DNA of 64,000 bases, taken from Endocalyx cinctus (taxonomy: Eukaryota; Ascomycota; Sordariomycetes; Amphisphaeriales; Apiosporaceae). The stretch covers positions 2,060,171 through 2,124,170 of the forward strand of contig BCKC01000002.1 of assembly GCA_001600455.1 (NCBI GenBank), read 5' to 3'. The notes beneath the pieces are model-generated. The model was given only the letters and a program-made list of their open reading frames with translations. It was not told the origin of the DNA and did no database searches. The number at the start of each line of letters is the position of its first letter. Position 1 is the stretch's first letter. Position numbers and translations under genes: made by a program. Shown here in pieces: positions 1 through 11,500 of this stretch.

Positions 1-1436
1 GGTATGGAAAGTGACATGTGGCCATAAACGACTATTGGTCGTAGCCAAATAGCCAACTCGGGCCTGGGCCGGAGTTGGCAACATTTTAATTGACTTTTTT
101 TTAGTAGTGCCGTTGTACACACACAGTCCACGCGTCTTGTCTCGTCCCCCTTGTGTACACGTCGCTAGGGGAAGGTGTCAGTCAATACTTTATGAGGTAG
201 ACCGTAGCAAGAATTAAAATAAAGTACTCCTTACCCGAATTAATAAATCTGCGCCTCTTGTTTCTTATCAACGGAATGTGGGTGTCAGTACTTATTTGTG
301 TATGGATATGGATATGGATATGTAGGTACGTGTATATGTATATTGTATATCGTATATGTATACCTATGTACCTATACAGTATGGTTCTGTGGTTCTGTGG
401 TTCTGTGGTTCATGCTGAAACTGAAACATTGGGTTTAATTCGTCCGACGTACCTTGAGAATTTCTTAAGATGGGATTCTATCGAATAGAGAATTGCGCAA
501 ATGTAATATTTCCCTAGGTAATTGATCGTAGACTGTACTCACTGTACATATACTCGTGAACGTATTAAACATCCATGTATGAAGTGCGTAAGGTAAGTCT
601 TATGTATCCCTTGGCAGGGGAGATAAAATACGACTGTGAGAAATGGAACAGCCAAAGATGTTTTGTTTCCGAATCAAGTATTGTTATGGTGTAAAATAGG
701 AATAAATCTACATAATGAAAGTGCACTTCTTTTCTGTGAGTGTTACTTAGGTATCAAGCTTAGGGTATTATTTTCTTGATATCGCGCTATACCGTTAACC
801 GTTAGATTCCTTACTAGCGCGTTATCGAATGACGCATGCTCCATAACGTGTATATCCATAAGTCGTTTAACGTTGCTGATCTTAATTTTATGACTATATC
901 CGTATGTATATATATATATATATATATATTTCATAATACCTATTTAATGAATAACACTAGTATTACCGCCTACTATCTGACTGTCAAACTGTTAGACTGT
1001 GTACTCTGTAATTAGATTTAACGATCTCACCTGTAAGAACTTAGCAAGAGTTTTTGAACGAGGCTAAATACAACGATTAACTAACTTCCGGTTCGGATAA
1101 CGAAGTATGTCATTATATAATTTTCTTCTCTTGAGAACTTCTTTGAATAGGAAAAACTTGATTGATTCAATGATTATCTCCTAAAAAGTAAAAGAGAAAA
1201 AACTAGCCTTTTATATACCAGCTGTCAGTCAGACCTGACTAAGTTGTGGTGACAATCTAATCATAACAGTTTTGAGTGTTATTGATAAAGTTTTCTTTTC
1301 TTTCTTTTCTATTACTTGTCAAGGTTTTGTGAAAAGGGGCAGAAAAGTAATGACACAGGCTGAAATAGGCATTTGTGAATGGCTAGTGTCAGTGTAGTTG
1401 TTAAACTAGTTCGCCTACGAGCCCCTGATATTACCA
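1..1436. other. Gene-poor AT-rich region with simple repeats
   Basis: No credible gene is visible here. The stretch holds short tandem repeats: GGATAT units near 304-320, a GGTTCTGT-type minisatellite of about three and a half units near 384-412, and a (TA)n microsatellite near 907-931. Open frames are short and rich in Y, I and C, as expected of chance frames in AT-rich DNA. It ends where the histidyl-tRNA synthetase-like relic begins. Confidence 0.6.
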
Positions 1437-1966
1437 AAACTTACCTACTTCACCCTTCATGACTTGGTCATTCCTTTTGCCCGCTGGTTAGTAATGAATA
1501 GCATTATTACTTATATCCATCATTACCAAATCTCCAAGGTTCATAGTCGTGATCAACCTGCAATAGCTCGTGGCAGACTCCGCGAATTTTACCAATGTGA
1601 TTTCGATATCGCTAGTGTCTACGATTCTAGACACAAGACAAGAGAAAAAGAAGTTGTAGTCCCTTGTGGCCCGGCAGATCAATATATACGTCATGGCACT
1701 TGGAGGCAGGGAATTCAACGAGCTTTTAGTCGAGCGTACGGAAGTAACTCGCTGATTATGGGATACCGGGATAAGGGCCGAATTTGCTGCAAAAGTAAAA
1801 CCCAAACTCCCACAGCAATTCCAGGCTACTGCTGATGTATCTCTTGCTGTCATAATTGGCCAGGCTGAAAGTTTTGGGGACAGGAAGCCAAAATACCAAT
1901 AAAAAAGGCCGAGGACAAATTGTCACATTGGACGAAATGGTAGGGGCAGTCAAGAAGTTGCTGTAG
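1437..1966 (+). pseudogene. Histidyl-tRNA synthetase pseudogene, internally deleted and frameshifted
   Basis: Two pieces of a eukaryotic histidyl-tRNA synthetase can be read. The first (about 1449-1620) carries PFARWLVMN, then [20 protein letters not shown] and [11 protein letters not shown], which is the class II motif 2 region. The second (about 1678-1963) carries [28 protein letters not shown], then AVIIGQAE and, in a shifted frame, LDEMVGAVKKLL before a TAG; this is the C-terminal anticodon-binding domain. The HisA and motif 3 region between them is absent. An in-frame TGA precedes LWDTG, and the second piece changes frame near its end. The family name rests on recognised conserved strings. 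The parental gene is not in the window. It cannot encode an active enzyme. How the copy arose is not visible; a duplication followed by mutation is an inference. Confidence 0.85.
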
Positions 1967-3138
1967 TTTACTAGCCAGCGTCCAACCAAGCTATTAGACA
2001 GGGAGGGAGAATACACGCACTCGTGATTTCAAAATCTACGGTATGCGACAGATAGTATGCTTCCGACGGCAATGAAGAGCATCTACGAAAAATATATCTG
2101 GGGCTATTATTCTTATCATGGCCTCTCCATCTGGGAGAAAAGGCGAGGAGTATAAGACAAGTCGAAGAATCCCACGCAGGAGCAAGGGCAAGTCAAAGGC
2201 GCTGAATCGTTGCACTACAACGTGTATACTTGGATTAGTTCTAAAATATCGTGTCCCGGCCATGGCGTAAATAGAAAATTATCAAGACTGTCTTGGTGAT
2301 AGATGTTACGAAACTGTCATATCTGGTTACAGTAGGATAAATGAAAGTAGAGAACATCACTTGGTACTAGTAGGAATCAAACCATACGATGCTTTATTAG
2401 CACGACTCATATTATTTCTATTACCCCCTTTAACTTACGAAGGGCGCTCACGCACCAGACATTTCATCCCTTCTTCTCAATTTTCAAGACAGTGTAGATA
2501 AAAATACCAGTGAGCCGTACTTTAGACGCGCACCGACCCCAAAGCCTTTCTCGTACTAGCCTCTAGTTGATCAACGCCAAATACCAACGGTATCCCTCAA
2601 TTATCATTTTATTTTATTTTATTTTTTTATCAAAAAATGAATATTATGCAAAAACCAGAGATATATACTGTATTCAAAAGTATTTTGAACCGTATCTTTG
2701 TAAATCAATTCGGGTAGGTAGTTTCTCAAAAAACTATCTGCAAGCTAAGTACCTAAGTACTTAGGTCCACTAGGAGGTATACAGTAATTGAAAGTTATAG
2801 CATAAATTGGGCATAGCGACAGGTGGCTGAGTGGACATTATACTACGTACTCCGTACATAACTAGCCTAACCTAACGTAATCTTTAGAGGCGGAGAGAAA
2901 TATACTACCTGACTATGTAATGACTTCACCAATGGTTACATTCAATTGTAATATTTTGATCATTGCATAGCCGTTCAGTGCGTAAGCGTTACTTCACCCG
3001 TTTCAAAACGTAAGGCTGAGTTAAATAACAGGATCTATTTATAACTACTCTGTTCATTATTGACGATATACTACTTCGTTTGGAACTGGGTCAATTATCA
3101 TCAATCTTAATTATCTAATCATCTCATCTCCCGTTCCA
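1967..3138. other. Intergenic region upstream of the sirtuin gene
   Basis: No gene is supported. A 75-codon open frame on the minus strand near 2036-2263 has no recognisable features. Around 2740-2768 there is a run of AAGTACCTAAGTACTTAGGT-type palindromic words that recurs elsewhere in the window. The last few hundred bases are AT-rich and presumably include the sirtuin promoter. Confidence 0.5.
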
Positions 3139-4347
3139 ATGCGCAAACCTTATTTGCGTATTCCCTATACGGATGTCTTAGCAGACCCTATCATCATACC
3201 CAAAAGCGCCACTGCCTTGTCTGGAGCTCTTGACGCTCTACAGAATTTTTTCCAGGCCCCATCTTCTACTGGGAGTCGTCCGAATACTGCCGTCTTGACC
3301 GGGGCCGGTATCTCGGTAGCTTCAGGACTTGCCGACTACAGGGGCCCCAAAGGTACTTACCGCGTGAATAAGACATATCGCCCTATCTACTATCACGAAT
3401 TCCTTCAGAATCATGAAGCGAGGAAGCGTTATTGGGCGCGGAGTTTCTTGGGCTGGACTACGCTGCATAAAGCTAAACCGAACGTGACTCACTACGCGGT
3501 GAAAAGTTTGGGCGATCTTGGTTTTATTCATAGTGTCATTACACAAAATGTTGATTCCTTTCATCCCAGAGCGCACCCCAATATTCCAACTTTAGAGCTT
3601 CACGGCTATCTAAGATCATGTGTCTGCACATCCTGCCACGAGGAATTGCCACGTGATACTTTTCAAGATGAATTAGCGAGGCTGAATCCGGCTTGGGCCG
3701 ATTTCCTACAAGACATAATGGCATCTGGTGCTCTAGATACAGAAAATCCGGATGAACGTAGGGCAAAAGGTATGCGGACAAACCCAGATGGTGATGTTGA
3801 TGTTCCAAATGCACCATACACAACTTTCCGCTACCCTGCTTGCCCAAAGTGCCTTGCCAATCCTCCTACCCTTGGCGAAGGGAGTGCTGCCATTGTGGAA
3901 ACCGACTCGGATGGCGCATTGAAACCCATCAGTACGGCGGGTATCCTAAAGCCTGCAGTCGTCATGTTTGGAGAAAGCATTCGCGGGTCCGTAAAGAGTG
4001 CGGCAGAACAAGTTATCAACGACGCGGACAGATTGCTTATATTAGGAACATCACTTGCTACCTATTCGGCCTGGAGACTGGCCAAACAGGCGAAAGATCG
4101 GGGCATTCCAATTGCCATTGTTAACATAGGAGGAGTGAGGGGAGAAGACGTATTGTTTGCGGATATCGATCCATCTCAAGAAGGACGACAAGCCGTAAGG
4201 GTAGAGCTTCACACCAACGAGCTGCTGCCACCTCTAATTGAGCAACTTCAGAAAAAGTCAAGCTCTGGATCCGACGCAGGTCAAGAGAAGGTGGATACCA
4301 CGGCAGAAAGACATGGTGCCTCGGTATTCAAAGACATGATGTCGTAG
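3139..4347 (+). CDS. SIRT4-like NAD-dependent protein deacylase (sirtuin)
   Basis: An intronless 402-residue sirtuin of the mitochondrial class II (SIRT4) type. Family members use NAD+ to remove acyl groups from lysines or transfer ADP-ribose. Seen in the sequence: the nucleotide-binding GAGIS motif at residues 55-59, followed by GLADYRGPKGTY; the ITQNVDSFH segment; catalytic His in LELHGYL (residue 155); and zinc ligands in CVCTSC (from residue 161) and a later CPKC. The GTSL motif of the NAD site and the VNIGG strand follow. The start is the first ATG. The short N-terminus before the fold could serve mitochondrial import, but this is only inferred. The C-terminus is a low-complexity tail. 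It converges on the DUF5321 gene, with 71 bp between stop codons. Confidence 0.9.
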   Translation: MRKPYLRIPYTDVLADPIIIPKSATALSGALDALQNFFQAPSSTGSRPNTAVLTGAGISVASGLADYRGPKGTYRVNKTYRPIYYHEFLQNHEARKRYWARSFLGWTTLHKAKPNVTHYAVKSLGDLGFIHSVITQNVDSFHPRAHPNIPTLELHGYLRSCVCTSCHEELPRDTFQDELARLNPAWADFLQDIMASGALDTENPDERRAKGMRTNPDGDVDVPNAPYTTFRYPACPKCLANPPTLGEGSAAIVETDSDGALKPISTAGILKPAVVMFGESIRGSVKSAAEQVINDADRLLILGTSLATYSAWRLAKQAKDRGIPIAIVNIGGVRGEDVLFADIDPSQEGRQAVRVELHTNELLPPLIEQLQKKSSSGSDAGQEKVDTTAERHGASVFKDMMS

Positions 4348-4418
4348 GTTTGAGAATTATGGTTGAATTTACATACGCATAGACGAGGCATATGCATATC
4401 CCAATTTATTTGATAAAT

Positions 4419-5042
4419 TTAATAGAATCCCGAGTAGCTCGGCGGTGATGGTTTTGTTGGTTTGGAGTTTGTTGTGGACGATGACCCTTGCGGCTGCCCC
4501 TCTGCCTCAGCTGACTGTGACGGGGTTGTTTTCGCTCTACTGTGCTTCTTGGATACTTTTATTGAGTCGTCGTGCTCAATCTCTTTTAATAGTTCTTCCC
4601 AACCCAATTCCTTGTCGGCATCACCTGTACCTAATGTTTTTTCCACATCTACTTCCTCGCCCCTCTGCAATTTCTCGACAACTTCGCGCAATATACCGAT
4701 GCGAGCCTCGGCTCGTCTAGCATATGTATTGAATTCGTTTCGTTCAGCGACCATCTGTATAGACATAGATCCAATCAAGATAAATATGACGATAAAAAAC
4801 GTAGCCGGGTTCCATTCCTTGGAAACAGGTTTATTCCGAGTATTGTTTGATCCATCAGAGCGTCGACGAAATGGCTTTGGTATCAAGTTTTTCCAAAAAG
4901 AGGGTTGATAAACGGACGATGAGGTGCTCGCATATCTTAGAGACTGGATGGTAGATGTTTGTCCGGTCCGTGGAAATATAACCGCACCATAAGTTCTCAT
5001 AAGAGAGTTTCCAAGAGCCTTACGCGAAAGTATCCTCTCCAT
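4419..5042 (-). CDS. Fungal mitochondrial single-pass protein, DUF5321-like
   Basis: A 207-residue intronless protein. The N-terminus is rich in R and S and lacks acidic residues, like a mitochondrial presequence. It is followed by a PSFWKNLIPKPFRR segment and the strongly hydrophobic stretch EWNPATFFIVIFILIGSMSI (about residues 76-95), a single membrane span. After it come an amphipathic helix (EARIGILREVVEKLQRGEEV) and a charged, Ser/Pro-rich tail ending in SGFY. This arrangement matches the fungus-specific family Pfam calls DUF5321; the assignment is from memory of the pattern. The function is not established here; an inner-membrane assembly role is conceivable but unproven. The start is the first ATG. 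Confidence 0.7.
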   Translation of the reverse strand: MERILSRKALGNSLMRTYGAVIFPRTGQTSTIQSLRYASTSSSVYQPSFWKNLIPKPFRRRSDGSNNTRNKPVSKEWNPATFFIVIFILIGSMSIQMVAERNEFNTYARRAEARIGILREVVEKLQRGEEVDVEKTLGTGDADKELGWEELLKEIEHDDSIKVSKKHSRAKTTPSQSAEAEGQPQGSSSTTNSKPTKPSPPSYSGFY

Positions 5043-5584
5043 TATTGTTGAAGAATATCTGAAGTCATGAGTGATAGATGGGAAATAGATGGAGGTAGTG
5101 GGATTAAAAAAAAAAAAAACGAAAATGACCTCACCTCTCTAATTGAACCGATTACTATACTAACCGCCAGCTGCCAGCAAGGATGTCACTAGCGTCAACG
5201 GAATTTATTTAAACGGTAGTTGTCAGGTCAACGAAATAGAGTTATTTTTACTATGTACTTATCTTCCTAATTAGGTAATCCAGTAAACCTTGCTTTTCAC
5301 GGTGACTCCATACGCGATGAAATTCACGGTATTAATTTATTTTTATCTATATACCACCACTCCTTAAAACCTCCTTGTACATATACAGTACTTTGTAATT
5401 CTACAGGTATCAAATCATACCATTTGAATATTGATGATATTGTCATGATTCTCGTTTGAAGGCATATTGAATCCATTATTCTGTTGGGCGTTTTGGGTAC
5501 CTTTCCTTCATTGTTTTGTTTATGACAATATGATTTTTTAAGAAGCCAAAACCCTCAACCGTATTATATTTGCTTCTAATAGAT
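5043..5584. promoter_or_regulatory. Divergent promoter region, DUF5321 gene and separase gene
   Basis: This 542-bp gap lies between two divergent start codons and must hold both promoters. It has a run of 13 A near 5107-5119 and otherwise unremarkable AT-rich DNA. No specific operator was identified. Confidence 0.4.
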
Positions 5585-8500
5585 ATGACTACTACTTTAA
5601 TAGAACAGGCCGACGCCGTTCGCGCTGCCGTCGGCTCGGTAAACACATGCACTCCATCCATATCCGCGACGTTAAAACAGCTACTTCACGGAAGAGATGG
5701 TAATGATCCAGATATTCCGAATCCTATCGTCAAACCAAGTTTGAGCAAACCAACACAAACAACCATTAGAAAGAAGATCACCGCTTCCGAAAAGACACCT
5801 ATAACTACGAAAAGATCTACAAAAACGAAAACCCCTCCTTCATCGACAACTGAAAAGCGCGAAGATGAGGGGAGGCTGGCCGCAAAGGAAAGAGCTGTGC
5901 TCGCAACTCAAGTAATCAACGCGACACTAAAGTCTCTAGGGGATGCCGCGAAGGTAGAGCCGACCTCAAATTCTCGATCGCCGTCCAAAGCAAAACCTGT
6001 TAAATCCAATCCTCGGAAAACTCATCGACGGTCAAATTCAATGCCCATGACGCCATTGCAACCTCGTACCCTCAATCGAACCGCAACGTCTCCCGCTACA
6101 GCCAAAACGTGCCGGTCTCCTCCGATGCTACCTATCTCAACAGTATATCTTGCGACGGTAGAATGCGCGAGAGCCGCTTTCTTAGCATTAAGAAGTTTAC
6201 AAGATACGGGGGCCGTATCTCTACCGGAATTACAGTTAGAGTCGGGGATGTCTTCATTTATTAATAAACTCATTGCGCTGAGCATGTTTGAACAGGCTCT
6301 CCGAGAACTCAGAATACTCAAACAACGGTTAGAACGCTTAGCGCCAGGAACTAAAAGCAAGAAAACGATCGGAACGACCCAGGATTCGAGCACAACATCA
6401 AAACCCCTCTCAGACTTATTCGACTTTCCAGTCATGTCTGCGCAAAGTCCAGTACTTAGCCTAGTCATCACCGCTCAGTTACAGGCTCTTCGAATTTTGC
6501 ACGGCTTGAAGAAATCATCACACATAGGTCCTGCCTTGCCATTTTTACAGGAGTCAAATCCATCATCGCCTCAAAATCTTATTCTACTTTCACTCGAATC
6601 AGGCAAGCCGGATATCGTCAAGTGTTCCAGGCAGTTGAATAACCTCGCGCAAATCTTGCTCTCTCTTACCCCCAGCTTATCCACGAAAGACGATGGCGTA
6701 GCCACGGAGCCGAGGCTAAGCCTAGCACCCCAAATAGCTTTGGAGATACAGACACTTGCCTTGACGACAATATTACAGGGGTGGAAGATTTCCGGTCATA
6801 AAGGCGATGTTGATAACGATATTTTGGTAACGCTTTCCAAATGTATGGTTACATTTTCGCGACGAACCCCTACTGAAGACGGGTCCACTTTGGTTTGCGC
6901 CTTCTCCAAGGTTTGGCAGAAGATTGAAGATATGGCATTGAAACCCTCAGAAACATCGAAATCCCCCCTTGCCGCGATATACCAAGTTTTGGCCAGCGCA
7001 TTTCGCGAATCTGGTGATCTCCGCCAAGCCAAGAACTGGACGACCAAGCTAAGAAAGCTCACAAATTCCAAGGAGGATTCCATGGCTAAATGCTGTGCTG
7101 TCACAGCTCAGCTGCTCGCCGTTTCTCTAAAGGAATCATCAGAAATCGACGAGACTCTTGTTTTAGAGGTTCTTGGTGGACTCCAAGGGTCGTTGAGTGG
7201 CAGTAGCACTGAATTAGATGATCTTCTCGTCAACGTTTGTGTTCTTCGCAAGGTTGCAATGAGCATCCTTGTCCAGAAAGGTAGTGGCGGCCAGTCATCA
7301 CTTCAAAGTTCACGACAGGCCCTGGAGAATCTCATTTTTCAGTTACCCCGATTTGCTCTTAGGTGGCTCGGAAAATCACCGGGCACTTCGGGGACCACAA
7401 AGGACTTCCTGCGATTTGAGCAACGGCGGCAATTGTTAGCGAAATACTTACAACAGCTCCTCGATTCGGCCCTTTTATTAGCGAAACTTCTTTTAGACGA
7501 TGACCGACTGGCGTGGGATCTTACGGATTCAATGCTCCGAGACATGTTAGACTTACTTGAGAATATGGGAGATTTCAGCCAACAGGCGATGAAGGGAAAC
7601 CCCTCTGCGTCATATCATGTCAAGATTTCACACTTCTACTACCAGCAACATTTACTTTTGCGCAAGGCAACGACGGATGCTACAGAGCAGAACTCTTTAC
7701 GAGCTCTTCGCCGATCCATTGATTGCATTAAACATCAGACAGAAGCCGAGCAGGTTCGAGCGCAGCTACTTATCAAATGGGAACGGTTTGCCGAATTATG
7801 CAGAGCCTCCGGTAGACGAGATGATGCTGCCGATGCCTTACGCTCTATCAGGGACCACCTGGTTAGGGAGGATATTGTTACGAAAATTACTTCAGCTTTA
7901 GAGCAGCAGCCAGTTCAAGCGGCATGGCGATTGAATGCAAACGCAGAATTATTATCACGAACAGTATGCAACCTTGCAAAATTGGACAGAAAGCCGATTG
8001 ACTGGACATGGTTGCTTGACGGGTTGGATAAAGCTACAGCATTGGAGCACGATTTTCAGTTCATCCTATCGAATGATAGGAGCCGGAATACCAAGCTAGA
8101 TCTATCGAACCCAACCATTGATGCTCTTCTCCAACACTATTCAGTTAATGAATATCCTATAAGAAGACTTAGGACACTACTCGAATTGCTTATTGCCAAT
8201 ATTGAACCTAACGACCAGTTGGCCGCCATAAGAACCGAGATTGAACCGGCTCTCCAGAGTCTCGCAGAAGCACGCTTGGGAAAGGACACGGGATTGGCAC
8301 GATATGTACCTCACTTGCGTGCGCTAACACTATGCTTATTAGGATTGGGCGATGGGGATTTTGACTCGTCCCAAGTCAGGAGCGCTTTAACCGACTGGAG
8401 TGCAATGGTTTCCGCTTGTCAATCAGCCCAGCAGCTTCTGGATCGTGTCGATAATCCCGAGCAATTACTGACAAGTCTTCAAATGCTCTCTGATCTAGCG

Positions 8501-11500
8501 AGAATCAAAGGTTTGCAAATGCTTGTGGCCGAGATTCTCAAGCTGTCGACGAAGATATCCCAACTACCTGTTGAGAACAGTGTGGAATTGAGGGTCATTC
8601 ATGGTTCAGCTCTTTGTCTACAGCACCTTACCCTTGGACAGTCTGTCAGTGCGAAGAAGGCATTGCAGGACAGTGAGGAGTTCATTTCGTGCCCTGATAT
8701 TCAGGGAGATGTGGTAGCCAATTTCCATCTATCCGCGGCCGAATATCACCTCACAATCGGCGCCTTTGAGGAAGCCGATCATCATCTTCGCGAAGCCCGA
8801 ACCGCCGCAGTAGCTACAGCGTCGGATCAACGCCATAAGAAATCGAAGATCTTGAATAGGAAAATTCTTGTATCCTACGCATCTTTTTTGAGTTCCGAGG
8901 TCGCTCTCGGACGTGGCCAATTTCGACATGCTCTTCAATTTGCGAAGACCGCTGTCCAAATGCTATTTCACGACTGGACGCAGTTAGAGACCTTGAGAAT
9001 ATCCAGATTTGAGTCAAGCATAAGCGATGTAACACAGCTCGAAGACTCCGAGAGTGACATGAGCCTAGACAGCTCTCGCCTAAGCAAGACTGACTTGGTT
9101 CGTGCTACCAATGGACCTGAATTCTGGGCTCTAGTCCACCCATTATATCGGTCCGTTCTACGGCTGTCGGCGGTCTACGCGCATCTCGGGCTATATCAGG
9201 AGACAGTCTACTATGCCGAGCAAGCCTTGAAGATAGCAAACAGTATGGAGTCGAAAAGCTACATAGCTCAATCACACGCATGGCTGTCCTCCGTTTACCT
9301 TAAGGCAGGTAAATTGCAAAAGGCCCTTCAACTTGCCACTGATGCACGTGTTATCCTCGACGATTCGGAACCTACCTATGACACGATCAAGTCTATCTAC
9401 CAACTAATATCCGTGTTTCAAGAAGCCGAGGACCTAGAAACAGAGGCTGATATGAGGAGTAAGGTAGGCGCAATGCTCGAGAGCATGAAGCAAGATCTCG
9501 AATCTTCCACGCCTAGCCTCGAAGTATCTATGCAGAAGCTCAGTATCAAGGAACCATCGTCAACCAAAGTTGTGGTGCGTACTACACGAACGACCAGAGT
9601 ACCCAGAGCAACCAGAACTGTCTCTACAAAGAAACCTATCACGAAAAAGACGGTAGTGCGAAAAGTGGCATCTCCAGTAGAGATCCAAGCTGAAACCAGA
9701 GTAGAAGATATTCAATTATCTTTCCTACGCGCCTTACTTCTCCAGTCCCGTTCTATTACTCTCCTAGAGCAAAAAGAGTGGATGGAAGCTGGTGCATCCC
9801 TGCGACAGGCAATTGAATTATCAAAGTTATCTACAGATCTAGCGCAGCAACGCTTCCTGATGGGAATAAGTCTTCTGGGCCAGAGTTTAGAGGAAATGGG
9901 CCAGGACTCCGTCTTCTCTTTCATTCAAGATTCAACACTTTCATTTCCTTCTGTCGCAACATCACTACGGGACAAGACACTAACCGATCGCTCATCTCCG
10001 AAGAAGTCAAGCGCTTCGCAAAGGGGCCGCACGCAGTCCTTTATTGAAACGCTCCGCGAAGCCCAAGACCATCTCCTAGAAGCACATGCAATTGCAACTC
10101 ATAACGGAAATAGCAGCCTGATCCATCGCATCGCAACAGCACTTCAAAATGTAGTCATTCTCCTGTCAACTACGAACTCGTCCAAATTTGGCGTAATCCA
10201 TCCTTCACACGCTACTTGCTCTGTCGAGCTTGCGCGAAACTTGATATGGCACCGTGAACGGAAAACTACACAATATGATATGGTGAAGGAGCTGAAATCG
10301 AACTGGGTACCACTCGTCCACAACCCAGAGGCCAGGCGATCGAGTTTAGGGCCAACAATTGACATGAATCAGTTTCAGAACGACTTCGTCGATATCATTC
10401 CTAAATCTTGGAATGTGGTGTCGGTATCTCTGAGCGACAATCAACATGACCTATGCATTACCAAACTGCAGGCCGGCCATAGTCCTTTTGCTATACGTCT
10501 CCCTCTAGAGCGTGCCTCCTCTAGAGATGCAGATAACGAGGTCTTCACTTTTCAACAAGGCCGAACTGAGCTTCTGGAAATCATCAAGGACGCTAATCGT
10601 ACTTGCCACGATGCGAGAGACATGAGCCAAAAAGGTGCCAAGTCAGCTTGGTGGGCAGAGCGAGAGGAAATCGACGAACGTATGAAAGATCTCCTAGAGA
10701 ATGTCGAGCAGATGTGGTTAGGTGGTTTCCGGGGTATATTCGCGCAGCATTATAAGCGTTCGGAGCTTCTTGCGAGGTTTCACACGACTTTTCAGAATAT
10801 TCTTGACAAGTACCTACCATCGAGACGACAAATCCGAGGCAGGAAGCCGAAGGTCGCTCCAACGAAAGTCAACCTCGACCCCCGAATTTTGGATTTATTT
10901 ATTGGCCTAGGAGACCCGACGGAAGCTGATGCTGATCTCGACGAACCTCTGACGGACTTACTTTACTTCGTAGTCGACGTGTTGCAGTTTCACGGTGAGA
11001 GAAACGCGGTCGACGAGATTGATTTTGACGACATAGTCGTAGAAACTATGGACGCGCTCCGGTCTTACCACACTGAAGCTAATAACTGCAAGGATGGGCG
11101 AGACGGCATGCACACCATTCTAATCTTGGATAAACCTCTCCACGTCTTTCCATGGGAGTCACTTCCTTGCCTCCGAGGTCTCCCAGTATCACGTATGCCT
11201 TCACTCGCCTCTCTCCGGCAAGCGATCCTCCACCAACAACAGCCATCAGCCCAAGACTCGAAGGGCTCGGGAGCTGAAGACAGCGACAGCGAATCTAGCG
11301 TATGCTCTCCCCGGGAGGGCCACTACGCCTCCATCAGCTCGGGCACGTACATCCTAAACCCGGGCGCCGACCTGACGAACACGCAAGCGACGTTCGGCGG
11401 GCCGCTCTCGACGCTGCCGCACGCGTGGCGTAACATCGAGGCGCGGGAGCCGACGGAAGCGGAATTCGAGAAGGCGCTCACGTCGTCGGACCTGATGCTC

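Noticed and set aside
1756..2016. Minus-strand 86-codon frame
   Set aside because: It is antisense to the histidyl-tRNA synthetase relic, which explains the sequence better.
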